Shown piece by piece: positions 23,773 to 34,884 of a stretch of DNA of 64,000 nucleotides; position 1 is the first letter of the stretch, and every line of letters starts with the position of its first letter. Source of the DNA: Euryodendron excelsum (taxonomy: Eukaryota; Streptophyta; Magnoliopsida; Ericales; Pentaphylacaceae); the NCBI GenBank assembly GCA_033060915.1, contig CM065397.1, positions 34,148,501 through 34,212,500 on the forward strand, given 5' to 3'. Under the pieces are notes generated by a model. It was not told where the DNA came from and did not search any database. It saw only the letters and a program-made list of their open reading frames with translations. The position numbers and the translations under genes were made by a program.

Positions 23773-24229
23773 AAATTGTTACAAACTTATTCGATAAGTA
23801 GATTAGAATAATGTAAAATAATTATTATAGATAAGATAATTTTTAGGATTTATAAAACTTAGAATGTGAGCCCTTTAGAGCGTATATATATTTATACATA
23901 TTTACTTAAGTAAATTTATACATATATGCATTTATATACATGTATTTAAGTGATTATTATTTTTTATGATTCAATTATATGTATATGAATTACACATCTA
24001 TTTAATAAGTACAAATAAGTTGAATAAAAGAAACAAGATAGAGAACTGTTCATCAGTGAATGCCTAGTCTAAGTATCTTAGGGTCACATGTTCCAACCTT
24101 GGCTGAATGCATTTTATGTTTACCCTGAATGCATGCGTGGGTGACTGCTATGGACAGTGAGGTGCACCATAAGCTGCCACGCGGTAGCAGCTTGTCATTC
24201 GTTAAAAACACAATTCGATTACAATTAGC
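23773..24229. other. AT-rich intergenic or intron sequence
   Basis: No gene or element end recognised. The right part may be intron of the PGG-domain pseudogene that starts near 24230. Confidence 0.45.
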
Positions 24230-24449
24230 AAATTTGACTACGACGATCGGTGGATTTGACCCGGATTGGAACTAGACATTCTAGTGGAATGTGAAAAAGA
24301 TGTGCCAGATTTGGACATAATAGAAGGTTCCTCTAGAAAAGCTAGAGCCTTAAGAGCGAAATATATCACTCAAGGCGAGTGACTGCCCAAAAAATGAGAA
24401 GCATTAATGGTGGTGGCATCACTCAATACAGCCATGGGTTTCGAAGTTG

Positions 24450-24457
24450 GGGTGAAC
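24450..24457. repeat. 8-bp target duplication GGGTGAAC, left (hAT)
   Basis: Identical to 29037-29044; the eight bases expected for hAT insertion. In the gene they encode the GVN of the PGG domain. Confidence 0.85.
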
Positions 24458-24998
24458 TAGGGCAGTTAAAAAAATCCACCAATCTGACCTGATATTAAAC
24501 CGACTCAACCCGATCATCTTATGAGTGGATAACAAGTGAATTTCGACCAACCCAATCACTACAAGAAATGTGACTTTTAGCGGCGATAATATTAACAGCG
24601 GGTCAAAAACTGCCTTTACTGATCTTTATTAACGGCAGGTATACTACTGCCGTTATACATAATTATTAAAGGCGGTTTATACCTACCGTCGCAAAATAAA
24701 TCACCAATTAGCTCTCCAAGATGGGATATCCATTAAATAAAACCTTTATCCGCGGTCTTTGAAGAACTGCCTTTAAAGACAAAGCCAAATGACAAATGAC
24801 ATTGGCCTCTTTTTTTTCCCTCCACATGAAATTGTATTCCCTCCAAATCATACTTCCCTCAATTGGTGTCAGTCAACCCTCCTCTCAAAAAAAGCCAAGG
24901 CAGCCCTCTCTTTCTCTCAAAGAATCTCACAAATGATTTTTCAATGCAATGGTAAGCATACTCTTCAATCTCACCATTTTCCAAAATTTTCCCAATCT

Positions 24999-25003
<5 letters not shown>

Positions 25004-25052
<49 letters not shown>
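25004..25052. repeat. (CT)n microsatellite, about 49 bp
   Basis: Uninterrupted CT dinucleotides inside the CACTA element, in sequence that looks like a captured 5' leader. Confidence 0.95.
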
Positions 25053-25055
<3 letters not shown>

Positions 25056-27158
25056 GATTTTTTCTAGATTTTTTGAACCCTATGCTCTCTTATTGTTGTG
25101 AACTGTTAGAGGCTTAACAATTTTGAACCCTAGGTTTCATGAAGCTTCAATTAATTTTGAACCCTAGGTGTGAATCTAAGCCCTCACTCTTCGGTTTTTT
25201 TGTTTTCTATTCTAAAGCTTGTGTTGTTATATACATCTACACATTCATACCCATATGTTACGTGTATAAATATGCATCAAGCATGTGCTCTACCAATATT
25301 ATATTTGGGAATGGCGTGTTCAACCTTTTCTTTGTTGCCAATGTAATATTTGGGTTAGAAAATTTCATATGCTTACATGTGTCATTTCTTCTACTATGGC
25401 TTGTGCACTAATATGATTATAGATGTCAAACTTTCATATGTTTTTTGTCCTTTAAATATCTTATTTTTTTTATTTTGGTTGTTTTCTTTTAATTTTGTTA
25501 TTATCTTAAGTTAAAAGGTGAAAAACCATCACTATTGGGGTTTTTGGTCTCCTTTGGATGAAAATTATTTTGTGTTCATTGCATGAAAGTGATGCTCCAT
25601 TTTTCAAATTTTTTCGTACCATTACTAGATTCTTACAGTGGATTTTTAGCTTGGATTCAGATGATATAATACACTTCATGGCTAGCCAATGATGACTAAA
25701 TTATGTGTTGTTGTTTGTAGCTAACTGAGACTGTCCAACTTTGAAGCTCTGCAATTAGCAACAAGGTAACACCTATTTCATTTTTCCTTTAAAGCAATAT
25801 CCTAGACAGTAGATTTTCTATTCTGCAAATTCGTAGGAGTTACCAGATCTGTTTGTTATGGTTAAATTACAAGATATAATTTTTATTGTAGCAATCTTGA
25901 TGGCTATAGGTTTGAAATAGCCTACAAGTGGTAAATCTTAGTTGTACAGTACTAGTTGAATATTGCCTCCCCTAATTTTTTTTATGGGATTAGGCGCTGA
26001 AAAAAAATTTCACACTGCTACTAGGTTTATGTCAGGTTATTTGAATCAAAGGATAACATTTTTGTGTGTTGGAGGCACTTATAAAGGCACAATACTTGCT
26101 GAATTGTACCTATTATTGGTTATTTGCATTGACTTTTTTCAAATGGATGATTAGGAATATCTATCTATAATCCTTTCTAGTGATTACATAAACTTATTCA
26201 CAATTTATTTGTTGCCTTTCTAGAATAACCATTACGCCTAACTTGCAGAACAAAGTAAAAGGGTTGCCTTTGAACCTTGATTACCTATCAGAGTCACTTT
26301 ATGAAAACAGCTATAACTCCTAGAAAACTCCAATTGATGCATTGTTTTTTTTTTTTTGTTTGGTTGGAAACTAGACTTATAGATCTTTCCAACTATGTAT
26401 AGATCAACTGTTGGAACTCTCCTAGTTAAATCAAATTTTGCTGCAAAGTTACCCCAAAAATCATGACTGCACGTTTCTCCTATTTTCTTTTGGATGCTGA
26501 AAATTCAGCTCCAATGGCTTGTAAACCTAATTGAATTAGGCTTGGGAACTATGAAGACCTCCCTTGTCAGTCATACTATTACCTTTTGAGCTGGTACTTG
26601 ATAGTAAAAAAGAACCAAACACAATTTGAAGTCTATCTTGCATTTAAGAAACTAAATACAGTTTGAAGTATCAAATCAAATCTGTGTTGTAGTTATATTA
26701 TGCATGGAAGTTGTGTCACATGGTTTCTCTGCTAATTTGATCATTTGTTTTTGATGAAATATCTGCATTGTGAGTTAGCAATTAAGTTAGTGTTTTCAAT
26801 TAATTATTTGGTGGAATAAATTTTTTCTGTTTCTCTTTTTAATTCTTTTCTATGTATGGACTTTTGGTTCTATGTGGATTAAGTTCCAGTACACAGATAT
26901 CCTAGGGAGCATTATTTATGTTCTATCTATCTGTCTGTCTTCCCATTTGAAGTTTAGACATCACTTTACTATGTTTTGTTATGTTTGTCAACAAACAGCT
27001 TAGCACTCTGGTGCTTTGCTGGATTGTCTCTCTGTATCCATCAGATTGCTCTTGACTGCTTTTTGTTGAATTTGTGATATTAAGAACTCGCTTACGGAAT
27101 CTATTTCTTTTTCTTTTACTCGTATTTCTTACCTTTCTATTCCTTTTTTTTTTTCCAG
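25053..27158. other. Interior of the CACTA element, no gene recognised
   Basis: T-rich, intron-like sequence. Several short open frames have no recognisable protein character. The stretch directly before 27159 is a pyrimidine-rich splice-acceptor tract. Confidence 0.5.
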
Positions 27159-27290
27159 TTCAGTGGCAAATCAGTAGGCATTATTGGACTGGGTAGAATT
27201 GGCTTAACAATTGCTAAGAGATTTGAAGCATTTGGCTGCCCAATCAGTTACTACTACTGAAGAAAGCTTGCTCCTGGAGTTAAAGCTGAG
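27159..27290 (+). pseudogene. Captured exon of a hydroxy(phenyl)pyruvate reductase-like gene
   Basis: After a polypyrimidine run and CCAG (27155-27158) the frame reads [20 protein letters not shown], then [13 protein letters not shown] and a TGA near 27258. GLGRIG is the Rossmann dinucleotide-binding GxGxxG of D-isomer-specific 2-hydroxyacid dehydrogenases, and the context is closest to plant hydroxyphenylpyruvate/glyoxylate reductases as I know them. Only this NADPH-binding exon is present; the substrate-binding and catalytic His/Arg/Glu parts are absent, so no enzyme can be made. It lies within the CACTA element, so capture by the transposon is the simplest reading. Confidence 0.8.
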
Positions 27291-28500
27291 TTTCGGTCTT
27301 CCCTCTTTGTGATTGTTTGGTTATGTGTTGGGTAAGCATTGTTTGATGAAATGTGTCTATGAATGAATATCATAGTATTAAAAAATAGGAGCTGATGCTA
27401 AGTCAATTATCTTCCCTCTTTGATCAGTTTGGTGTCTTAAAACTGGACTTAGCCCCTTGTTTATTGTTTTGTGATTGGAGAGTTTATTAGAAAAAAAATA
27501 TCAGTACATATATTGCAATATTGTGTGTTGGACAAAATTAGAGAGAATATCAAAGGCTGCTATATTTTCAGATTCTACAGGCGGTTCTGACACTCTTTAG
27601 TAAAAGTCATATCTCTCTCCACAATCAAGCAAATCATGCTTTGTTTTTTTATTAGAAAGTAGACTCACAGGACTTTCCCACCATATAAGATTTACATGCT
27701 GATTTATTTATAGTAGATTTAGATTTCACTCTAAAGTCAGTTGAAAAATAGGGTTTGCACTTTGTTTTGAGAAGTTGGACAACCCCTTTGTTTTTAACAA
27801 TTTGAGGAAAACATAGGCCCCAAACTATTCAATTATTCTAGCAATATATATACCACTCTATTATGTATTATTGAAGGAGATAAATCATTTCATGAATATC
27901 ACTTGGTGAAAAAAACTGAATTTATCTAATTTTATTTTTCCTCGATTGCCAATTTGGAATGTGTAGCTTGGACTTCTAAGAATGTAAAATACAGTACATT
28001 AATATTGCATATTTTGTCCTATTTCTAATACTTGATACTATTAACAGGTAAATTTCTTATTTTCTTAGTCATTTTTTCTTTGTGTGCAGAGAGGAGATAG
28101 ATGAGCGCATATGCAAGGGTTGACATGTGGGATAGTTGTTTTTGATGGCCTATTGAACTTTTGTAGTGGTTCACATTTTGGAGTCATTGGTTTTGACTTG
28201 TATAAGTCTTTTGTCTTGAAATTTATCAAGTTGGTGTGTATTGACTTATTTTGGTACATTGACATTTTTGGTAATGAAAAAATTTTAACTTTTTTGTATT
28301 GGATGTCTGACCATTTTTTGAGACAATTGTTTTTGTTTTGCATATTGATAACATATCATCAATGGATGACATGCAGTTTAAATGTGGATATATATGTTTT
28401 TATACATGTCACATAGTTGTAATATAAGATTTTAGTGCTAAATTTATATCATAATAAATATTTATCTCTAGCACTGGTAATATAGAATTACCATAGAATA
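27291..28500. other. Interior of the CACTA element after the captured exon
   Basis: Intron-like T-rich sequence. A stretch near 27590-27720 (CACTCTTTAGTAAAAG..., then GAAAGTAGACTCA) resembles 12370-12510 in the gypsy 3' LTR, suggesting a small old LTR-derived piece. No open gene. Confidence 0.45.
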
Positions 28501-29036
28501 TATATTTATAGGTATAAGCTATAACGACGGTAATCAATCACCGCAAATGACATACTTTAGCAGCGGTAACATTGAACTGTCGTTAAATAAACTTAAAACG
28601 TCGATATCAATTAAGGCGGGTTAATACTGCCTTAGAGCCGTCGTTTTTAGTTACCGGTGGTAGTTTTACCGCCGTATTAGTTTTCCCGACGCCTACCTAG
28701 GCGGTAGTTGATTTTTTCGTCGTGTAACTGCCGTTATATACTTTAGAGGCGGTTGGTGTACCTTTTTCCGGCAGTAATTGATCGCCGCAAAAAGCCAATT
28801 TCCTTGTATTGAATCCTATTCGGTTCAAGTGTTGGGCCATTAATACTCTCATCCACCCAGTCAAATTCGAACCAAACTGAGCATTTTATATTTTAAAAAA
28901 AATGATTTTTACACCTAACTCAAACCCAACCCAACCCAATCACCTATTAGGTCAAAAGCAGTTCCAAAATTTTTAACTCAATCTTTTTAGTTCGGGCGGC
29001 GGGTGACCACCCAACCCGACCCGTGAATGCCCCCTA

Positions 29037-29044
29037 GGGTGAAC
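29037..29044. repeat. 8-bp target duplication GGGTGAAC, right (hAT)
   Basis: Partner of 24450-24457. Confidence 0.85.
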
Positions 29045-29640
29045 CCTTCGGGCCTGTTTTGGCAAAACAATTCAAATATGCTCAGAGCAGTAAAAACTAT
29101 TATCACTCAAAATTATTCGGATTCATACTCCACTTTTCTTTCGTTCTAACAGGATTCGTTGCTTTTGTAAGCACAATCCTATCACTCATAACCGGATGGC
29201 CCTTCAAGAATAGACTTTTATTTTTATTTTTATGTAGATTATGGTGGTTATGACTTGATTAACAATTACATCAATGGAATTTATTTATGCATTTTCGATT
29301 GTTGTGGTCACACCAAAAAAAGACAGGGAACCGCTCACTCATCCAATTGTCGCTGGGGTCATTGTGTGGAAAAGTGTGATGGTGCTTCTTCTCCTAGCTC
29401 GCATTATTCGCTTGACAATTATAAATAGGCGGTTGAAGAGCCAAGACATACATATATATATATATATATATAGCCACAGATTAAGAAGGTCTTCCGATTC
29501 AGTTCAGGTAGACAAGGCTAAGGGCAACCAAGTAGAAAGACAAATTCAGTTTCTGGGCACCATGCCAATGTTTGATATTTATTGTGTTCAGAACTTTGTT
29601 TTTGCTACAAGATCTGCTAATGAGAAAATTTTATAGCATG

Positions 29641-31380
29641 ATCGTACATAACTTGATGGCATATCTAATCTACCTGTGTTATATTGTTGACTAACACAAT
29701 GTCAGGTTGGAAACAAACTAGAATAGAGGTCATTTAATAGATAATTGCAAGCACAGAACTATCTAATGCCTTTAGTATTTTCTAACTCAACTACTATTGT
29801 TTTAGAATGATATGCAAACGTGGCTTTTGTGGATTCAATTTACGGCTGCCATATTAATTGATGCAGACGTGGAATTGGATTACATGGAGAACTTGCAGAT
29901 TGATAGACAACACACTTTTAAGAATAACTCATCATGATGACATACACTGAAATTTTGGCAAATTCTACCGTTTAGGTCTCGGAAAGGGCGATTTTGTCTT
30001 TTTTGAAAAGATTTTGTTGCTCAATAGGTTGGGCTATATGGATCCAATTTAGTTTAGGGTTTTTCCTAATAGCTTCTTTATGCTTTTAGTTTTCAAATTT
30101 GAGCTTAACGCGAATTTTGTTATTTTTGAAATTTTATTATTATTTTTTATTTTTGCCTTGATTTTGACAATTAGGGTTAGGATTTGTGTTTTTCCTGTAA
30201 AAACAATGTAAGAACTTTCGTCCTAGACAGCTTTTTGATATTAATAATATTCATAGAGAGATTTCTCTTTTATTCTTATTGTTCTTGTTGAAGAATCACA
30301 TTCAATAATTGCCTACTTTATGATAACTTCATGGTGAAATTCAATAGATTGTGGAAGGTGTTCAATTTTGTGGTTTTCCATCATCGTTCGCTGCATCATT
30401 AATGATTATAATTTTTTTTAATTGAATCAATATTCAAAAGGATATTTTTTGATTTTATTACTTTGTTTTTATTTTCACAGTCAATACGGAACTTGAGGCC
30501 ATTGATGATATCGCAAATGCTTAGGGACACATGACAAACAACCAAATTTAATCATAGTTTGAAATATTTGTCACAAAAATTTTAAAATTATTTGCATCCA
30601 GGGACGGGAAAATAGTCAGTCGACATATAGTGAGTGTGACTTAGTCCATATGGCGATGGATATTTCCAACTACCAGCCTCTCCTTGGGGATATCAACTAA
30701 GGATTCAGTTCCTCTAGAGAACCAAGTTAAGAGTAAAGCAATGGGCCAATTTTTTTCGATCCAACAAATATATGGTTAATTGTATGTTAATGTGCGTCTC
30801 GGTTATATGCTTATACGGGTTCGGTCCCATGCTTTACATTGATGAGACATTGGAGAACAATTGAAGACACAATCACGTGTACAAGAATAGATAAATATGA
30901 AGGCTCATTGGTAGGACTGGATATTTAGTTACTTTTCTATCATGAGCTTATGTCAGGTTTAACAAGTCAAGTGACCTCACTAATTTCAGCTATGAAATAT
31001 TTACGATATTTATACATATATAGGAAGATCTGAAATTATAATTTCATGATTTTTTTTTCTTTTGAATTTAAGATTAAAAGCTTCCCGTAAATTGTGGAAA
31101 ACTAAAAAGCATATTGTCTGGGAAAATTGTTGAAGATTAGGTGAAGAAAATGCATCATCTGATTATTAAATCTGTAATAAAATTTCTTAAACAGACATTA
31201 AACAATAATTATTCTGTTAGATGGAAGAACAAAAGGGTTTTTTTTTGAAGTGATCAAAAGTTAAAATCTCCGAGGATATATTTTTTCTTTTAAAATGAAA
31301 TGATAGCTTTTTTTTTTTTTTTTTTTGGGAATAGATTGAATTTGGACATGACTTTTACATTATGACTCAGTCTTTCTCTC
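29641..31380. other. Intergenic spacer between the two PGG-domain copies
   Basis: AT-rich, with poly-T runs near 31300-31326. No gene or element end recognised. The distal part leads into the duplicated promoter of the next gene. Confidence 0.5.
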
Positions 31381-31384
31381 ATGT

Positions 31385-31745
31385 TTGCTTACTAGTAAGA
31401 ATTGGCTACTGCCCCTTATAAATGTCATCTCAAACTCCCAGAAAACGTCAGCACGGACGTGGGATGTTGAGTCAACAAAGAATAGCCTGTGCTTGGGGCC
31501 TATATAACATACAATGTATTAAGATAATTAACATAGCCATTAAGTCATTATTTGGTTGATGTAGTCTATATATAATATTGTGACTTCTTTCTTTCACGTT
31601 CTTGCTAGTAAGAATTGGCTAGCGCTCCGCGTAAATGTCATCTCGAACTCCCACAAAACGTCAGCATGGACATAGTATATGCTTTGGACCTTGAGTGTGT
31701 GTATATAATATAACCTATTATGTACTAAGACAACTGCATACCCAT
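31385..31745 (+). promoter_or_regulatory. Duplicated promoter segment of the ankyrin/PGG gene
   Basis: Copy A (about 31385-31535) and copy B (about 31600-31745) share GTAAGAATTGGCTA, AAATGTCATCTC, AACTCCCA and AAAACGTCAGCA in the same order, about 213 bp apart. Copy A has an ACGT-rich stretch (ACGTCAGCACGGACGTG) and AGTCAAC, a WRKY-type W-box on the minus strand. Copy B has TATATAATATAA at about 31702, 80-90 bp before the start codon, and is the likely core promoter. Confidence 0.75.
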
Positions 31746-31753
31746 AAGTTACA

Positions 31754-31756
<3 letters not shown>

Positions 31757-31789
<33 letters not shown>
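31757..31789. repeat. (GA)n tract in the 5' leader
   Basis: 33 bp of GA repeats ending 4 bp before the ATG at 31794. GA tracts in plant leaders and promoters can bind BPC/GAGA-type factors; a role here is inference. Confidence 0.9.
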
Positions 31790-31793
<4 letters not shown>

Positions 31794-32365
31794 ATGGAGC
31801 AAAACCTGCAAAATCTCTATGAAGCAGCAATTGAAGGGAGTGTAACATCATTGCGTGAATTAATTAGAGAAGACAGACTAATTCTTGATAGAGTTGCGTT
31901 GGGCTGTTTCAATTCAAGTCCCCTACACGTGGCAGCATCGCGCGGGCCCAAAGACTTTGGGAGAGAACTTCTGCATCTTAATCCTGAATTTGCTGAAGTT
32001 TTAGATTCACAACGATGGTCACCCCTTCACAAGGCTTCAGCTAAAGGGCACATCCAGATTGTAAAAGATTTAGTATCAGCTAACCCTGAGATGTGCACAA
32101 CTCGTGATTCAAATGGGAGAAATCCCCTCCACCTTGCTGCCATGAAGGGGGAGGTGGAGGTCTTAGAAGAGTTAGTTCGAGCCAGCCCCCATGCCGCTAG
32201 AATTAGGGTGGATGGGGGTAAAACCGTCTTACACCTATGTGTCGAGCACAGGAAAAGACTTACAAGATGCTGCTGAAGAAAATTAAAAAGCATGTCCTCA
32301 TCAATGCTAAGGATGATGGTGGAAAAACCATATTACATTTAGCTATTGCAGATAAACAATTTGAG
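31794..32365 (+). CDS. Ankyrin-repeat exon of an ITN1/ACD6-type membrane protein gene (frameshifted)
   Basis: Starts MEQNLQNLYEAAIEG directly after the GA leader. Ankyrin repeats follow: SSPLHVAASRGPKDF (about residue 43), WSPLHKASAKGHIQIV (about 78) and RNPLHLAAMKGEVEVLEEL (about 112), then GKTVLHLCVEH (about 147). The open frame then goes to a stop at 32276, but a shifted frame continues LLKKIKKHVLINAKDD and ILHLAIADKQFE up to a GT donor after 32365. One indel near 32250 therefore separates the fourth and fifth repeats. It may be a real mutation or a sequence error. Ankyrin repeats of this family bind partner proteins; members act in salt and defence signalling. The exon pairs with the PGG exon downstream. 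Confidence 0.8.
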
Positions 32366-33158
32366 GTATGGCCATAAATCTCACAATAAAGTTCCTATTT
32401 TTTATGTGGACATTATTGAAGTTACTGACACAATAATATTCTATGGAACTTAGCACCGATATATGAATGCAGTGAATGTATATATATTATATTTCTGTAC
32501 GGAAATTAACTATATATAGGAAGTGGACATTGTCCACAATTAAATAATTAATTATTGCCAATATTTTTTAACACCAACTCAACTAAATGCTTAAGCTATT
32601 AGAAAGAAGGGCAACTTAAATTTTTATTTCTTAACACACCGTCGCACATGTGGCCAGACTTTTCATCATAAGGAGGCCGAATAGGTGAAAATATGTAATT
32701 GATACACCATCTTGCCTACTCTGATACCAAGTCAAAATTGTCAAACTCTACCTCATATAAAAGCTTAGGTTATTTCAGAGATGGGCAACTTAATTATTTA
32801 TTACTCAACAATTATGGTTTCTCTTTCAATCAAGGCAACCTAAGTTGAGAAGTTAAGACATCCAGTCCTAACTTGGCTTCATTGGCTAATCAACGTTAAC
32901 ATCTTCTACACTAAACTCATACAAACTCAACTGTATATGCATTAATTGGTCATATGACCAAAGATAACGCATTGCCATTCACACAGGACTGGTGAAAATA
33001 GATAATCATGATCTAAGTACAAATTTTTTACTAGTCTTTTTTGAGGAGCATACTGCATATTCATAATTTTCCCTCCCAGTTAGTAGCAATTCCCAGTTTC
33101 TCTTATCTAATGGTGACAACTAATAACATATCAATGCTGCATATTGCAAAACATATAG
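32366..33158 (+). other. Intron of the ankyrin/PGG gene (approximate)
   Basis: Begins with GTATGG at 32366. The acceptor is uncertain: CATATAG at 33152-33158 or CCCAG near 33092. It contains two related stretches (about 32585-32640 and 32760-32815) with TTAGGTTATT/TTAAGCTATT and GGGCAACTTAA, the remains of a small dispersed repeat. Confidence 0.55.
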
Positions 33159-33892
33159 TTGAGAACCACAGAGTACATTTAAATGCAACAAATGTAGATG
33201 GGTACACAGAATTGGACATTTTGGTACAAAGTGAAAAAGAAGCCGGAGATGTGAACCTTACTAATCAGGACTTCCTTCACAATGCTGGAGCTAAGAGGGC
33301 AAAGCATCTCGTACAAGGTGAGTGGCTAACAAAGAAAAGAGATTCACTAATGGTTGTGGCGTCACTTATAGCTACAATGGCATTCCAAGCTGGGATGAAT
33401 CCTCCGGGCGGTGTTTGGAAAGAAACTTCAAAAGACCATAGCGCAGGTGAAATTGTGATGTTTACTAATCATCCAAATAGGGGAACGAATTTCATTCGTG
33501 CCAACACAATAGGATTTGTTGCATCTCTAAGCACAATATTGTTGCTCTTAAGTGGATTGCCCTTCAGAAAAAGGGCTTTCATGTGGATTCTGGTGGTGAT
33601 CATGTGGTTGACAGTAACATCAATGGCGTTTACGTATGCATTTTCTATTTTTCTGATCACGCCAGAGGATAATATAAAACGGCTCGATAGTACGATTATT
33701 GTTGCAGTCATTGTATGGTGCAATGTGATGGCGATTCTTCTCCTAGTCCACACAGTACCCTTGGGAGCAAGGATGTATGAAGAGCAACAGAATAGAAAAA
33801 ATGCTACCAAGATGATTTTCAAATGCGGCACATTGAGGCAACGCGGACAACCAATAATGCGTCCAAATTCAATTAATACATTGAATGTTTGA
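33159..33892 (+). CDS. PGG-domain exon of the ankyrin membrane protein gene
   Basis: An open frame reaches back to 33041, but homology starts around NATNVDGYTELDILVQ (about 33182). It continues AKHLVQGEWLTKKRDSLMVV and FQAGMNPPGGVWKE, the PGG motif that names the domain. Four hydrophobic helices follow: SLMVVASLIATMAF, TIGFVASLSTILLLLSGLPF, the pair around MWILVVIMWLTVTSMAF, and IIVAVIVWCNVMAILLLV. The protein ends NSINTLNV at a TGA at 33890-33892. This half is intact. Its dead paralogue lies at 24230-29640, so the locus was duplicated in tandem. Whether the whole gene works depends on the frameshift in the first exon. Confidence 0.85.
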
Positions 33893-34360
33893 TCTTTATG
33901 TTTAATTAATTTGTAGATTTTCATTAAACAATAGTCATACATGAATAATATTTTTTATTCATATGTATTTGTTTACTTTCATATGAATTAAGACTTTAAT
34001 TTTTTTTTTTTTTGTGTTAAATCAAGCATCATTATGATTTTAACTAGGAGATAAACCTGAATCCACCTTGGTTTTACTGCAACATTTCCATTGAATCAAT
34101 GAACTAAGTTTAATCACATCTTATCAACTAAACGTGAATGAATATTTTTATATATCTTGATGTTTTATAGTTTTTCTTTTTCCTTCTAGGTTGTTACACA
34201 ATTGACAGAGAATTCTAACATTGGAAATGACAAGTAATAATTACATTAGTTATTTTTTCTACAGTAATAAAATAAGTAACTCATTACAATACGATAGTTA
34301 CATTTTCATAAACAAGAAGAGGATCTAGAGTAGAAGATATGAAAGTCTTTTTCCGACAAG
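33893..34360. other. 3' flank of the ankyrin/PGG gene
   Basis: AT-rich and probably holds the 3' untranslated region. No further gene. Confidence 0.5.
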
Positions 34361-34361
34361 C

Positions 34362-34439
34362 AATGTTACACTACAAAAGGAAGGGATTTTTCTGGCAACC
34401 AATGTTACACTACAAAAGGAAGGGCATTTCTGACAACAG
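34362..34439. repeat. 39-bp tandem duplication of a CACTA terminus
   Basis: Two adjacent 39-bp units, each beginning CAATGTTACACTACAAAAGG. Confidence 0.8.
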
Positions 34440-34830
34440 GACATAGTTGCTAACAATAGAAACCCTGTCGCTAAAGGAATTACCAACAGCGAGCGATGAC
34501 AGCAAGGTCAACCGCAGGAGGGCTGATAATACCTTTGGTGACGGCAGGCAACTTTCAAGTGATAGCAAATAACTCCATCGCTTATACATTGAAAATAGTG
34601 GGTTTATTAGCAACGGTTATAAACCGTCGCAAAAGGTAACTTTAACGATAATTAACTGGCGCAAATAATGCTAACTCATAGGCGACTCATTAGTGACACT
34701 ATTTTGGTGACACCAAATGCCCTTTTACTGACAGTTTACATTTCATAGCTAAACAAATTCAAATGGCCACCTTTATTACTGACAACATTATTCCGTTGCT
34801 TTTGACACCTTTAGCGACTTAACAATCCAT
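34369..34830 (+). mobile_element. CACTA left end with duplicated terminus
   Basis: CACTACAAAAGGAAGGG occurs at 34369 and again at 34408, 39 bp apart, with the bases before each (GCAATGTTA / CCAATGTTA) also shared. Subterminal GCAACGGTTATAAACCGTCG, CGTCGC and TAGCGAC-type motifs continue to about 34820. A convincing matching right end was not found, so the extent of this element is unknown. Confidence 0.65.
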
Positions 34831-34884
34831 CTCTACAAATATTACTTTTTTTGAAAATAATTATTTATTATTAATAAATTAATT

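Larger units (their letters stand above)
24557..28811. mobile_element. CACTA element (4.25 kb), non-autonomous, carrying a host gene exon
   Basis: Left end CACTACAAGAAATGTGAC; right end, read inward on the minus strand, CAATACAAGGAAATTGGC. It is flanked by AAT on both sides (24554-24556 and 28812-28814), the 3-bp duplication of CACTA elements. Both ends have subterminal GGCGGT, CGGCAG and CCGTCGC motifs (24580-24780 and 28520-28800). No TNP2-type transposase is visible. The interior holds a CT microsatellite and an exon-like piece of a 2-hydroxyacid dehydrogenase gene. Confidence 0.9.
24458..29036. mobile_element. Small non-autonomous hAT element, split by a CACTA insertion
   Basis: Left end TAGGGCAGTT; right end, read inward on the minus strand, TAGGGGGCATTCACGGGTCG. 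It is flanked by GGGTGAAC on both sides. Without the CACTA insert it is only about 0.32 kb (24458-24556 plus 28815-29036). The CGACCCG and CCCAACCC-type internal sequence is usual for plant hAT MITEs. No transposase. Confidence 0.8.
24230..29640 (+). pseudogene. PGG-domain (ankyrin/ITN1-type) gene fragment, split by transposons
   Basis: Left arm 24258-24457: the frame reads LELDILVECEKDVPDLDI, later AKYITQGE, and EALMVVASLNTAMGFEVGVN with two stops. This is the linker and first membrane helix of a PGG domain. The right arm 29037-29640 continues with GFVAFVSTILSLITGWPF and TSMEFIYAFSIVVVTPK, then VIVWKSVMVLLLLARII, the other three helices. The arms are separated by a hAT element that holds a CACTA element. 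Compared with the paralogue at 33159-33892 the order is the same, but frames shift near 29060 and 29250. No ankyrin repeats are attached. In intact proteins of this family the PGG helices anchor an ankyrin domain in a membrane. Confidence 0.85.
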
